In this document: piece by piece, positions 20,001 to 28,080 of the stretch
Layout: every line of letters starts with the position of its first letter
Position numbering within the stretch: the first letter of the stretch is position 1
Source: CAYZWU01 sp964482235
GTDB lineage: Bacteria > Planctomycetota > B15-G4 > CAYZWU01
Direction of reading: 5' to 3'
Assembly: GCA_964482235.1 (NCBI GenBank)
Contig: CAYZWU010000042.1
Coordinates: 1 to 45,435, forward strand
Length of the DNA: 45,435 bases
Program-made: the position numbers and the translations under genes
Notes under the pieces: model-generated
Seen by the model: the letters and a program-made list of their open reading frames with translations, nothing else
The model's database searches: none
Told to the model about the DNA's origin: nothing

Positions 20001-20705
20001 ATCCGACAGGACGAGCCATGCAACACCAGCGCCGAGCAGGACGACGGCTGCGAGGCATGCCTTCACCTTTCCGGACATGACCACTGCTCCAACCAAGGGG
20101 GAGTGTGAAACCGAAGCCGCGGCGCCGCTTGCAACCGCCCCTGCAGCTGCGATCGAGGACTTCTTCAGGACGAGCCCGGCCAGCGGTGCCAGGGCCAGGC
20201 ACCATGCTTCGCGGTCGCCCCCGAACTCCCTGTCGAGCCCTTCGCGCAGCTTGGCGAGGCCGCGCTTCAGGCGGGTCTTCACCGTCTCGACCGGAACGTC
20301 GAGTTTCTTCGCCACTTCCCGCGGCGGCATGTCGGCCAGGTATCGCAGCCCGATGGTCGAGCGGTACGGCTCTTTCAGCGCGAGAACCGATTCCACCACG
20401 AGGCGGCGGATCTCCTCCTGCGCCGCCGTCTCCCCGGCGGGAGGCACCTCGTCGGGCCGGGCGCTCCTTTGCTCGCGCACTCGACGGTTCTTTTTTTCAC
20501 GCTGGGAGAACCGCGCCAAGTTCCGGACGACTCCGGCGAGCCAGGACTTGAACGATCTCACGCGGGCCGGACGCGATTCCAGCGCGGCCAGCAGCGCCTG
20601 CTGGCTGATGTCGGCCGCACTGTCTTCATCCAGAACGACACTCCGGGCCAGCGATCGGACGAAGTCCGTTTTGATTAGAAGTTCTTCGACATCATTTGGC
20701 TTCAT
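17079..20705 (-). CDS. ECF sigma factor fused to a membrane anchor and tandem carboxypeptidase-regulatory-like domains
   Basis: A 1208-aa fusion. Residues 5-75 form sigma region 2 (DEDSAADISQQALLAALESR, then RSFKSWLAGVVRNLARFSQ). Residues 95-160 form region 4 (RSTIGLRYLADMPPREVAKK and VPVETVKTRLKRGLAKLREG). After an Ala-rich linker a single transmembrane helix lies at about 214-234 (ACLAAVVLLGAGVAWLVL, preceded by lysines, so N-terminus in). The remaining roughly 970 residues should be outside the cytoplasm. They carry seven to nine beta-sandwich units of the CarboxypepD_reg type, for example GRVLDEDSKPVEG (about 290), GRVLDTSGNPVAG (395), GTIFDSDGSAAEG (485), GTVKRPDGTPAPG (687) and GTIIDAKGRPLAN (805). 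The sigma part probably directs transcription, and the outer part may sense or bind the envelope or surface. No anti-sigma gene is adjacent. No clear Shine-Dalgarno is seen. ECF sigma factors with C-terminal extensions are known in Planctomycetota. Confidence 0.88.
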   Translation of the reverse strand: MKPNDVEELLIKTDFVRSLARSVVLDEDSAADISQQALLAALESRPARVRSFKSWLAGVVRNLARFSQREKKNRRVREQRSARPDEVPPAGETAAQEEIRRLVVESVLALKEPYRSTIGLRYLADMPPREVAKKLDVPVETVKTRLKRGLAKLREGLDREFGGDREAWCLALAPLAGLVLKKSSIAAAGAVASGAAASVSHSPLVGAVVMSGKVKACLAAVVLLGAGVAWLVLSDQGSDGEHRAGAEDQTVFSRSEPVDAAASGSAAGESSFSSPEAAPAREKLPAVDGETVAVHGRVLDEDSKPVEGAAIRLGHWEWNYPSALRNIRTEQISWGDRKVASAVDGTFAVTVRKDRLPFTFLDVLKADCVLYEPVALAEAVLEKEKVFFVDDIILSRTYLICGRVLDTSGNPVAGCRVGLNSLPHEYNPQRNATTNGEGAFFLRLKRMRKGFLTAFLEGYGWSISDERVAPGKGDVVPDVTLVLERSRVISGTIFDSDGSAAEGLKLYAQMLIKEKDYVVRLWSQTDGEGRFSFFPAPEGRYTILATIPGCYEVTDSGEHFQDLVLSQEVRAGSEELSFVMPPMASLVLELVDESGAPIDSSDRQISLTFKRRKDDPDYDPEAPDWSHRWTSREPTIDPESGFLRYPRVKQGLYDIRVWHRDYLSQSVEKVTIPAAHTEVRVKVQMQTMRLIRGTVKRPDGTPAPGVKILCEQEEPFSGSRTATASFTSAGLRRRAKRRQGDLSATDQDGGFQFRLFIDHQFPRNIYHLYAILDGREIPIAPPIELSRDHPQEEVVLNLPDLDEIAGRIEGTIIDAKGRPLANALVVAWDGKEFFYRIRSDEEGRFLFSGLLDGSYIVDGRALSRSALGEYRFWDDKDLRKGAETLEKARPFNAVVKEGGTVHLDLRVDDPWNGVLQGVVTSRSGPLPEEIEISLACIREDGRKKEYDTEIESPTAGDLFSWKWDSSRFKDLDPRHDRFRFQDLKAGRYCVGVIMDGKDRFNRNIFNRVLVAGDFVLEPSQTREACLEIGLACIRFEVRDKGTDAPVENARVWLSREQGYGYVFNNNRTSFTTTREGVYVDDLLPEGEYYIYIVHDQYATLQKRGIELHAGQLLDGLILYFEPPCTLKGRVKMPVAPGEKTPHISVLIKPEAWEGKETFARVAADGCFSATHLPPGPVTLTARTRNREPISRVVDLPLSGEEAVLIEFR

Positions 20706-20884
20706 ACAATGCCTGTTGCAGCGGGCACGGAAAAGGGTTCACGATTCCCAGTGATTTCGCGGTATGCCCGTCCTGTCAGGCTTTTATGCTAAAATTTTAT
20801 AAATTAGTACATTGACAGCTATAGGTATATCGGGTATCTACTAATTTTGGATATAATAGTATATTTTCTGTATATTGCAACATC

Positions 20885-22237
20885 TTGTTTAGAATGGGGA
20901 TAGGTCTGAAGAAGCCGCTGCCGCCACCAGAGTTGAGTGAGATCAGGGAAGAGGTCTTCAAGCAGGATCGTATCGAAAAGATACTGGAACACTGCGAGGG
21001 CTCCCTAGTCAACGGAAAATACCTTCATTGGGACAAGCTCCGGCACCTGGAGCCGCCTGGAGGCCTCTCTGTCCATGAATGGTGGTTCGGATTGAAATGG
21101 AATCGTCGTGTTCAATTCAAGAAGGTTCCATTGAAGGACAAGTACAAGAAACTTTTTTGCTACAGCTTTACGGACTCTCTCCAGGAACAGCTGCATCAGA
21201 TTGACCTCGGCTCAGGTGGTTCCATCGAAATGCCGGATCAGATCACGAATCCGGCGACACGGGATCGCTATTATGTCGGATCGCTGATCGAGGAGGCCAT
21301 TACATCAAGTCAGCTCGAGGGTGCCGTCACGACCCGCGAAGTGGCCAAGGAGATGTTGCGAGCTGGACGCCGACCACAGGACCGCAGTGAGCAAATGATA
21401 TTGAACAACTTTCTCACCATGCAACGGATCGGCAGTCTCAAGAATGAAGCCCTGACCAAGGAGCTCGTTTTCGAGATACACAAACTTGTAACCGATGAAG
21501 CTTTGGATAATCCCTCCGCCGCGGGGCGCTTTCGCCACAAGGACGAATTTGTTGTTGTGGACGATGCCTACGGCCGTATCTTTCACGAACCGCCAGAAGC
21601 CGATCAGCTTGAAGAGCGAATGATGGCCATGTGCGACTTCGCAAACGGAATTAGCCCAAAGCGCTTTTTACATCCTGTGCTCCGTTCGGTTATTCTCCAC
21701 TTCTGGCTTGCCTATGATCATCCTTTTATCGACGGCAACGGTCGTACCGCCCGGGCGCTTTTCTACTGGTCGATGCTGCGGAACAAATACTGGCTGTTCG
21801 AGTTCATTTCGATTTCGAATATCTTGAGGAAGTCACCCGGCAAGTACGCCCGGGCATTCCTGCACACGGAAACGGACGAGAACGATCTGACATACTTTAT
21901 CATTTATCAGATGGAGGTTATTGACCGGGCTATTCGAGGGCTGCACAAGTACATCAATCGAAAGGCCCGGCAGCTCCGTGTTGTTGAGAATAAACTGCGA
22001 GGTGTTGTCGTCCTCAATCATCGGCAGCGTGCCCTGATCAGCCATGCGCTTCGCCATCCTGGACAGATCTACACGATCAGGTCACACAAGACGAGTCATG
22101 ATATCACGTATGAAACGGCGAGAACGGATCTGCGCGATCTGGCAGATCGGGATCTGTTGATGTCGCAAAAAATCGGGAAAACGTGGCACTACACGCCTTC
22201 ATCTGATATCGAGCAGAAGCTCGCAACCTTGTCGTGA
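20885..22237 (+). CDS. Fic domain protein (probable AMP-transferase)
   Basis: A 450-aa Fic protein. Such enzymes typically transfer AMP from ATP to a Ser, Thr or Tyr of a target protein. The catalytic motif is complete: HPFIDGNGRTAR (His279 to Arg290, pattern HPFx(D/E)GNGRxxR). The inhibitory helix motif SSQLEG (S141 to E145-G146, pattern S/TxxxE) lies N-terminal to it, so this is an autoinhibited class II Fic. The C-terminus (from about 385) looks like a winged-helix domain (ISHALRHPGQIYTIRSHKTS). It lies divergent from the sigma fusion across an AT-rich 180-bp gap with a TATAAT at 20852-20857. The gene and flank look less GC-rich than neighbours, hinting at transfer. ATGs at 20885 and 20894 are both possible. 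Confidence 0.92.
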   Translation: MFRMGIGLKKPLPPPELSEIREEVFKQDRIEKILEHCEGSLVNGKYLHWDKLRHLEPPGGLSVHEWWFGLKWNRRVQFKKVPLKDKYKKLFCYSFTDSLQEQLHQIDLGSGGSIEMPDQITNPATRDRYYVGSLIEEAITSSQLEGAVTTREVAKEMLRAGRRPQDRSEQMILNNFLTMQRIGSLKNEALTKELVFEIHKLVTDEALDNPSAAGRFRHKDEFVVVDDAYGRIFHEPPEADQLEERMMAMCDFANGISPKRFLHPVLRSVILHFWLAYDHPFIDGNGRTARALFYWSMLRNKYWLFEFISISNILRKSPGKYARAFLHTETDENDLTYFIIYQMEVIDRAIRGLHKYINRKARQLRVVENKLRGVVVLNHRQRALISHALRHPGQIYTIRSHKTSHDITYETARTDLRDLADRDLLMSQKIGKTWHYTPSSDIEQKLATLS

Positions 22238-22257
22238 CCACAGTTCCTCGGCAGCAT

Positions 22258-22320
22258 TCACTCCACTCGCGTGACTACCAGGTTGGTGAAGGTCGCGTTG
22301 GAGAAGACCCGCTAGAAGTG
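22258..22320 (-). pseudogene. Remnant of the 3' end of a secreted-protein gene
   Basis: On the minus strand a frame reads RVFSNATFTNLVVTRVE and then stops (22258-22260), with a stop codon just before it. This resembles the C-terminal ends of the secreted proteins in this window (for example ALVGTELSNLCVVEIE), so it may be the tail of a deleted relative. Short, therefore tentative. Confidence 0.35.
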
Positions 22321-22324
22321 CTTC

Positions 22325-22430
22325 TCGCCGCTTGTCCGGCAGGGAGAGCCTTGCCGCGTTGCGGACAATTTCTGAGAACCGTGGTTTGAAGGACCTGAAG
22401 CGGACCGGGCGCGATACCAGCGCGGACGCT
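22325..22430 (-). pseudogene. Degenerate ECF sigma region 2 fragment
   Basis: The minus strand translates as SALVSRPVRFRSFKPRFSEI followed by VRNAARLSLPDKRR. This aligns with residues 39-75 of the sigma-fusion protein (AALESRPARVRSFKSWLAGV, then VRNLARFSQREKKNRR), with about half the positions identical. The underlying DNA is also similar (gcgctggtatcgcgcccggt here, gcgctggaatcgcgtccggc there). There is no start codon, no region 4 and no upstream part, so it is a relic. It sits directly downstream of the Ser/Thr kinase gene. Confidence 0.65.
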
Positions 22431-22469
22431 CCGTGGTGGTGATTATGCGAGCCGGGTTTTGTCAGGCAA

Positions 22470-25400
22470 TCACCGCTCCTCGCCGGGAACCGGCCGGCTT
22501 TTCAGTGGCGAATAATCACGGTTCTTCATTTTCCTCTTCGCTTCAAGGAGGGCGGCCAATTTTCTCTGCCATTTTTCTGCCCGTACCGGTTTTTTCAAGA
22601 GCTCGTAGAGCTTGACAAGCCGCTCGATGGCCTCCAGTCCATCGTCAGCGTAGTAGGAGTAGGGGATGCCCTCCAGCCCATCATGGCTCTCGAGCAGGAA
22701 CGGTTCGGCCTCGGCGCATCTTTCCTGGCCGGCCAGAGCCATGCCGAGAGCGCTCATGGCAACGAAACGACTGAAATGACGGGGTGTGAGCTCCTCGAGA
22801 ACGGACAGCGCCCGCCGCAGCAATGGTTCGGCCTCGGCATATCGATCATGGAGAATGAAAAAACATGCCAGGTTCACTCTGGCAATGGCAATGCGAGGAT
22901 GTTGAGGTTGGTTTTTTTTCTCCGCGATGCTCAACGACTGGCGATAGAAGCCCTCGGCCTCTTCATAATTCTTCATGTCTTCATGGAGGCGGGCCATCGT
23001 GTTTAAGAAAAAATTATTCTGCGATGTCACCTTCTGGAACCGAGGCTGTTTCCATGCCAGCTCGGACATTTCCACCGACCTGTCGTACTCGCCTTTTCGG
23101 CGATGCAGATCAATGATGCAGAACATCGACCAAAGGATGCTTCCGTCTCCACGGGATGTTTTCTCACGAGACCGCAGCGCTTGATAATGCAGCACTTCTG
23201 CATCATCGTAACGGCCGCGTCGGGTCCAGAAAACGGCCAGATCACATTTGGCTAAGCTTGTGACCACGTCCTCTTCACCGAGTTTTTTTCTGCTTTTTTC
23301 CAGAGTCTCCCTGTAGGCGCGTTCGGCTTCCTCGAACTGCCCGGTGCGATCAACCGCTTCGGCCAGCCAGATCCGAGATTCCAAGGCACGTGCACTTTCG
23401 AAGCCGTAGCATGAGTCATGCCCCTCGACCCACTGGGAACGCAGGTTCAGTTGCTCGGTGTATTCTCCTTGCGTTTCTGCGATATTCGCCAGCTCGTGCA
23501 ATATTCCCAGGATTCCCGGGTCCTCTCTTTCCAGCGTTTCCCGGCGTCTTGCCAGGCAATACCGCATGAGTCGTTTCCCTTCTTTCAGGTTTCCGCGTTC
23601 CATGGAGCACGAGAGAACCGAAGCAAGAATCCACTTCGCATTCAAGGTGCCCGGGTCATCCTCACCATATTCTACCAGCAAGTCGGTATGGTATTTCCGG
23701 GCAAGTTCGAGCGATTCAGCGTGTTTGAGATTTGCCTGCAAGACGCCTGAAAAAAGCTCCACCGCTCTTCCTACATCGGGGTGATTCTTTCCCAGGACAG
23801 GCTCAGCCAGTTCCAGAGAACATCGCCATTGTTGTTCCGACTGCCTGAGATAGCCGCCATGTTGCAGGTTCTCCGCCAGCAGAAAAAGACATCGCAGAGT
23901 TTCTGGGTGATCCTCGCCCAGATCGGCCCGACCCAGCTCGATCGCCTTGGTGTAATGGTCAGCCGCGGATTCCCAGTCCGTATTCTTGTTGCAAATCTTT
24001 CCCAGCTTCTGTCGGACGAGAACCTCGGCAAGGGGGGCGCTGGCCAGATCGGTTTCGATGTACTTTTCCGCGTTCGTCACCATTCTCTTCACCAGATCGG
24101 CATCATCCACGATTCGCGGCTCGAAGGAACTGAGAACTCGATCGCATAGAAACCGGGTCACCGTTGTCGCCACCTGGGCCTGGTTTTCCGCCTCCACCCG
24201 GGCCGCCTTGGCCTTTTTCAGCGCATTCTTCGTCTTGTCCTGTTCGGCAACCATGCCCGGATAGGAGACAAGGAGAACGTATCCCGCAAAACAGAGTACT
24301 GTCGAGAGGGCAATGCCAATCGCCGTACTCGTCACGGGATAGCGCCTCACCCGTTTCCAGAAGCGGGTTCCGGGGCCGGCCGGTCTTGCGAGGATCATCT
24401 CCCCGTTCAAAATCCTGTCCAGGTCGTCGGCAAAATCGGCTGCCGTCCGGTAGCGGCGGTCGGGGTCCTTCTCGAGAGCCTTCAGGATCACCGTTTCCAG
24501 GTCGCGCGAAATGGCCGAATTCAGGCGGCGTGGAGACACCGGCTCCTTCTGGATGATCTGGTGAAGAACCTGCTTCGTCGTATCGCCCTCGAAGGGCACG
24601 CGGCCCGTGATGGCCTCGTAGAGTGTGGCACCCAGCGAGTAGACGTCCGTGCGGCAGTCGATCTCGCGTGGCCTGGCCTCCACCTGCTCCGGCGATGAGT
24701 AGGAGAGCGTGCCGCGAAACTCTCCCGTCAGCGTGAGCGAGGTGAGATTCGTGTGGCGTGCTATGCTGAAGTCGGTCAGCACCGCCTGGTCCTTGGCCGT
24801 GATCCTGATGTTGGACGGCTTCACGTCACGGTGAACGATTCCCGAACCATGCGCGCTTTCAAGCGCCCAGGCGATCTCCTTGATCCACCGCAGCACCTTC
24901 GTCGTGGGGATCCTCTCTCCATGGGCCGAGACCTCGCGCAGCTCATCATCCAGTCCCTTTCCGGGAAGCAGCTCCATCGCGAAGTACAGGACGTTCTGCT
25001 CCTGGCCGCTGCCGAAAAGGGTCACGATGTTGGGATGGCGCAGCCTCGAGATCGCCTCCACCTCGCGCGCGAAACGCTTGGCCGTCTCCGTCAATCCCAT
25101 CAGCTCCGGACGAATGACTTTCAAGGCGACCTCACGGCCGACGGATTCCTGCATTGCGAGGTAGACGACTCCCATCCCCCCCTCGCCAAGACGCCGGATC
25201 AGGCGGAATTCTCCGAGATTCTCGAAGGGCAGATCGGGATCCGCGCTGATATCAGGTGAGCCGCTCTTATCATCGACAGGCTGCTCCGCCAAGGATTCCC
25301 ATGCGGGCCGCTCGAGAAAATGTGAGTCCTTTTCATGCTTGGCGATCAGGGTTATCAGCTCTTCTTTCAAAGATATATCGCCGCCGCAAGCTCGAGAGAG

Positions 25401-25499
25401 AAAATCCTCGCGGTTGGCTTCTTCCTGATTCAGTGCGGCATCGAACAGTCCCCAGAGCCTCTCGACCCTTTCGGGAAAAGGAGTGTCCTCAATCTTCAT
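22470..25499 (-). CDS. Membrane Ser/Thr protein kinase with TPR sensor region
   Basis: A 1009-aa Hanks-type kinase. The short N-terminal helical segment (residues 8-65) is typical of kinases paired with ECF factors. The kinase domain is at 97-365, with glycine loop LGEGGMGVVYLA, VALKV lysine, HRDVKPSN (223-230), activation segment starting TDFS (243-245) and SPEQVEARPREIDCRTDVYS. DFG is replaced by DFS. The metal-binding Asp is kept, so it is probably still active. One transmembrane helix lies at about 389-412, and the remaining 590 residues or so are TPR repeats (for example RYAEAEPLLRRALSVLEELT). TPRs after the helix would be extracytoplasmic. The start lies 3 nt after the sigma-factor stop with GGAGG upstream, so the two genes are translationally coupled. 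Confidence 0.93.
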   Translation of the reverse strand: MKIEDTPFPERVERLWGLFDAALNQEEANREDFLSRACGGDISLKEELITLIAKHEKDSHFLERPAWESLAEQPVDDKSGSPDISADPDLPFENLGEFRLIRRLGEGGMGVVYLAMQESVGREVALKVIRPELMGLTETAKRFAREVEAISRLRHPNIVTLFGSGQEQNVLYFAMELLPGKGLDDELREVSAHGERIPTTKVLRWIKEIAWALESAHGSGIVHRDVKPSNIRITAKDQAVLTDFSIARHTNLTSLTLTGEFRGTLSYSSPEQVEARPREIDCRTDVYSLGATLYEAITGRVPFEGDTTKQVLHQIIQKEPVSPRRLNSAISRDLETVILKALEKDPDRRYRTAADFADDLDRILNGEMILARPAGPGTRFWKRVRRYPVTSTAIGIALSTVLCFAGYVLLVSYPGMVAEQDKTKNALKKAKAARVEAENQAQVATTVTRFLCDRVLSSFEPRIVDDADLVKRMVTNAEKYIETDLASAPLAEVLVRQKLGKICNKNTDWESAADHYTKAIELGRADLGEDHPETLRCLFLLAENLQHGGYLRQSEQQWRCSLELAEPVLGKNHPDVGRAVELFSGVLQANLKHAESLELARKYHTDLLVEYGEDDPGTLNAKWILASVLSCSMERGNLKEGKRLMRYCLARRRETLEREDPGILGILHELANIAETQGEYTEQLNLRSQWVEGHDSCYGFESARALESRIWLAEAVDRTGQFEEAERAYRETLEKSRKKLGEEDVVTSLAKCDLAVFWTRRGRYDDAEVLHYQALRSREKTSRGDGSILWSMFCIIDLHRRKGEYDRSVEMSELAWKQPRFQKVTSQNNFFLNTMARLHEDMKNYEEAEGFYRQSLSIAEKKNQPQHPRIAIARVNLACFFILHDRYAEAEPLLRRALSVLEELTPRHFSRFVAMSALGMALAGQERCAEAEPFLLESHDGLEGIPYSYYADDGLEAIERLVKLYELLKKPVRAEKWQRKLAALLEAKRKMKNRDYSPLKSRPVPGEER

Positions 25500-25502
25500 C
25501 CG

Positions 25503-26093
25503 TTATCCCTCCAGCTCCCGCTGGAGCCAGGCCTTTGCGAAATCCCATCGTCTCATCAAGGTCCCCTTGGAGAAGCTCATGATCTCGGCGATCTCGTCAA
25601 AGGTGAGGCCCACGAAGAAGCGAAGATCGACCAGCGTCCCCACCCATTCCAGCGACTCGTACTGCTCGAGCTTTTTCATGGCTGTCTCCAGGGCTTCCAG
25701 ATCCTCGAAGGACAGGCTCGAGGCAGCCTCTTCCTGTTTCGATTCATGAAGATCGTCGAGAGACAGGGGCTGCCGTCCGCTGCCCCGCTTTACAGCATTT
25801 CTTTTGCGGGCCTCGTTGATGAGGATATGGCGCATCGCCCGCGCGGCGAGACCGAAAAAGTGCGCCCTGTCCTCACACCTCAGCCCCTCTCCCGGGACGA
25901 GGCGCAGGTAGGCCTCGTGGACCAGGGCCGTTGTCTGGAGGATATGCCCCTGCCGCTCCCGGCGCATGGCCGCGTGGGCCAGCGTGTGGAGTTCCCTGTA
26001 CACGATGGAGAATAGCTTTCTGGCAGCTTCGTTGTCGCCGTCGGAAAGCGCGGCAAGCAATGTTGTCGTAGTCTTGGTGATGCCCAAGCTCAA
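25503..26093 (-). CDS. ECF sigma factor (TIGR02999-like), coupled to the kinase
   Basis: RNA polymerase sigma factor of about 197 aa with region 2 (ARKLFSIVYRELHTLAHAAM, HILQTTALVHEAYLRLV, FFGLAARAMRHILINEARKR) and region 4 (VDLRFFVGLTFDEIAEIMSF, then SKGTLMRRWDFAKAWLQREL). This matches the ECF family that occurs with Ser/Thr kinases in Planctomycetota and Acidobacteriota, where the kinase is thought to control the sigma factor in place of an anti-sigma factor. The TTG start at 26093 is preferred: GGGAGG lies 5 nt upstream and the length fits the family. The ATG at 26309 would add 72 unrelated residues and cross the terminator-like hairpin of the kelch gene. Confidence 0.9.
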   Translation of the reverse strand: MSLGITKTTTTLLAALSDGDNEAARKLFSIVYRELHTLAHAAMRRERQGHILQTTALVHEAYLRLVPGEGLRCEDRAHFFGLAARAMRHILINEARKRNAVKRGSGRQPLSLDDLHESKQEEAASSLSFEDLEALETAMKKLEQYESLEWVGTLVDLRFFVGLTFDEIAEIMSFSKGTLMRRWDFAKAWLQRELEG

Positions 26094-26216
26094 GAGGGCC
26101 TCCCTTCCGCTGCATGAATACACATTTTGATTTCGTGGATGAGTCCATCCGGATTCCTGTGACTCATGGTAGAGGGAGGTGTCTTGGAAAGCAACCTGAA
26201 TAGCATTTCGGACGGA

Positions 26217-26256
26217 AACGAAGATCCCGTATCCGGCGGATGCAGGATACGGGATC
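26217..26256 (-). terminator. Terminator-like hairpin downstream of the kelch gene
   Basis: A perfect 12-bp stem, gatcccgtatcc (26223-26234) and ggatacgggatc (26245-26256), with a 10-nt loop. On the minus strand it is followed by ttcgtttcc, a modest T-rich tail. It lies about 70 nt after the kelch stop. Confidence 0.6.
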
Positions 26257-26327
26257 GCCTTTGATTCGAACATGAGTCCCTGTTCTGACTGGGAGCGGAT
26301 TCTACGCAATTCCTGACCGTCCGCCCA

Positions 26328-27686
26328 TTATTCGATCGACGTCGAAACAACGTTGCTCGGCTTTCCGTACGCAGCCGATTGGACCGCCTGGATCCATATC
26401 GGTCCAGCCATGGCTGCCGGCACTCTCGTGGACCACGAGACGTTGCCGCTGCTGTCGGCCGGCTTGGGAGGCAGAGCTTGCTTTGGCAGATACAAGCCGA
26501 GGACTGTGTTCATCATGGGGATTTCAGTGACGCCCTTTCCATTGCTGCTGTAGACCAGGTAGGTATACAGATAGGGATCACACTGGCTGACAGTGAAAGT
26601 GGCAATGCTGCCGGCAACGAGAGGCTGGGGGGTGACGGAAAGCACCAGATCGGGAGAAAAGACATCCCCGAACCGGATCTCCCAGGTTTCGTTCATGAAG
26701 GTGTATGCATCGCTTCTTCCTCCGAAAAGGACGGTGAAGTCGCGAGCGCTGTCGTAGGCCATGACATGGGCCACCCGTGGCGTTCCTTCCAGGGAGGCAA
26801 GCGTCCATTGAGAGCCGTCATATTCCCAGGTGTCGCTGTAGCAGCTTGGCCAGTTGTCGCCAATTCCACCGTGGAGGACAAAGACGTTGCGTCTGCTGTC
26901 GAAGATCATTGCGTGAGCATAACGTGGTTCCGGGCCCGGAACCGAAACATCGGTCCAGGTCGTCCCATCCCACTCCCACGTGTCGTTGTATATGTTGGCA
27001 TCTGTATCACACCCACCGAACAGGACTGTTACCTGCCGCTGACTGTCATAGACCATGGCTGCTCCGACGTACCACCGGGGTGCCGGCCCGCTGGTGGATA
27101 CCAGTGCCCAGGTCGAGCCGTTCCACTCCCAGGTATCGCCCAGCGCCTGGTTGTTCGCGTCTTGCCCTCCGAACAGGACGACCACGCCCCGGTGGCTGTC
27201 GTACGCCATGCCGTGAATATGACGTGGCGACGGACCCGTCGTGCTGACCAGGGTCCAGCTCGTGCCATTCCATTCCCAGGTGTCGTCCAGCTTGCCTGAC
27301 GACGAGTTGTACCCCCCGAACATCACGATGACCTGTCGTTGGCTGTCATAGACCATCGTTGTGTTCCGGCCCGAAGGTCCGGATCCGGTCTCATATGACC
27401 AGCTTGCACCGTCCCAAGACCAGGTCTCGTCATCGTAGGGACCATAAATTCCGCAACTTCCCCCGAAAAGAACTGTCTCGTTTCGGGCGCTGTCAAAGGC
27501 AAGCCCGAAATGTTCCCGCGGCGAAGGCCCCGTGGATGAGACCTGGTGCCAAGTCGATGAATCGAGACGTGCTCCCAGCGATTTTCCCTGGATGTCGACG
27601 TTCTCACAGGAGCCGGCGGCACATGGATCTGAACCGATGAAGCAAAGAGAGACGAAGATGCATGTAAACAAAGCTACTCTGGACAT
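26328..27686 (-). CDS. Secreted kelch-repeat (beta-propeller) protein
   Basis: A 452-aa exported protein: signal peptide at residues 1-24, then six kelch repeats of the form YDSxRxxxVLFGG---DTWEWNGTSW. Examples are VMFGGYNSSSGKLDDTWEWN and VVLFGGQDANNQALGDTWEW. The repeats should form a six-bladed propeller for binding. From about residue 340 a beta domain begins (SPDLVLSVTPQPLVAGS) and ends IWIQAVQSAAYGKPSNVVSTSIE, resembling the C-terminal domains of the two beta-helix proteins. No enzyme motif is seen. AGGAGG lies 6 nt before the ATG. It is the gene upstream of the ECF/kinase pair but is separated from it by a terminator-like hairpin. Confidence 0.88.
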   Translation of the reverse strand: MSRVALFTCIFVSLCFIGSDPCAAGSCENVDIQGKSLGARLDSSTWHQVSSTGPSPREHFGLAFDSARNETVLFGGSCGIYGPYDDETWSWDGASWSYETGSGPSGRNTTMVYDSQRQVIVMFGGYNSSSGKLDDTWEWNGTSWTLVSTTGPSPRHIHGMAYDSHRGVVVLFGGQDANNQALGDTWEWNGSTWALVSTSGPAPRWYVGAAMVYDSQRQVTVLFGGCDTDANIYNDTWEWDGTTWTDVSVPGPEPRYAHAMIFDSRRNVFVLHGGIGDNWPSCYSDTWEYDGSQWTLASLEGTPRVAHVMAYDSARDFTVLFGGRSDAYTFMNETWEIRFGDVFSPDLVLSVTPQPLVAGSIATFTVSQCDPYLYTYLVYSSNGKGVTEIPMMNTVLGLYLPKQALPPKPADSSGNVSWSTRVPAAMAGPIWIQAVQSAAYGKPSNVVSTSIE

Positions 27687-28080
27687 GTTGATCCTCCTGT
27701 TTCAGAACCTGGAAAAAAGAATGAAGATGGACTCTTGCAGCGCTTTCGATTAACGGTCGCACAAGATCGGCCGGCTTTCAGCCGGTTGAGATGACCTGTC
27801 ATCCATCATCCTCTGCGCGAACAGAAAGTCCGTGGTCCAGGAAAAGTCCTTTTTTTATCGTTCTTGTCGCTTTCAATGGTTGCCGGCCGGTTTCCCACAG
27901 GCGTGAAAGCGGAGACGATCTCCTCTCCAGCCCGGCTGATCATCCCGGAAACAGGCTCGGAAATTGGATTCAACGTGTGATTTAGGCTGCGGGGATATAT
28001 TCTGAATCGAAATCGGTTCCGGATCTTCTGTCGGGATCGGCGAAAATCGAAAATGCTCGCCTTGGGAGGAGTGCGGACCG
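27687..28080. other. Intergenic region between the divergent kelch and kinase genes
   Basis: About 390 bp. It holds the Shine-Dalgarno of the kelch gene at one end and GGGAGGAG of the kinase gene at the other. A small hairpin ccggct-ttc-agccgg lies near 27769. No convincing promoter pair was found on either strand, although both genes need one. Confidence 0.45.

Noticed and set aside
26094..26309. N-terminal extension of the ECF sigma factor from the ATG at 26309
   Set aside because: It has no sigma-like sequence, crosses the terminator-like hairpin at 26223-26256, and a TTG with a strong Shine-Dalgarno fits the family length.
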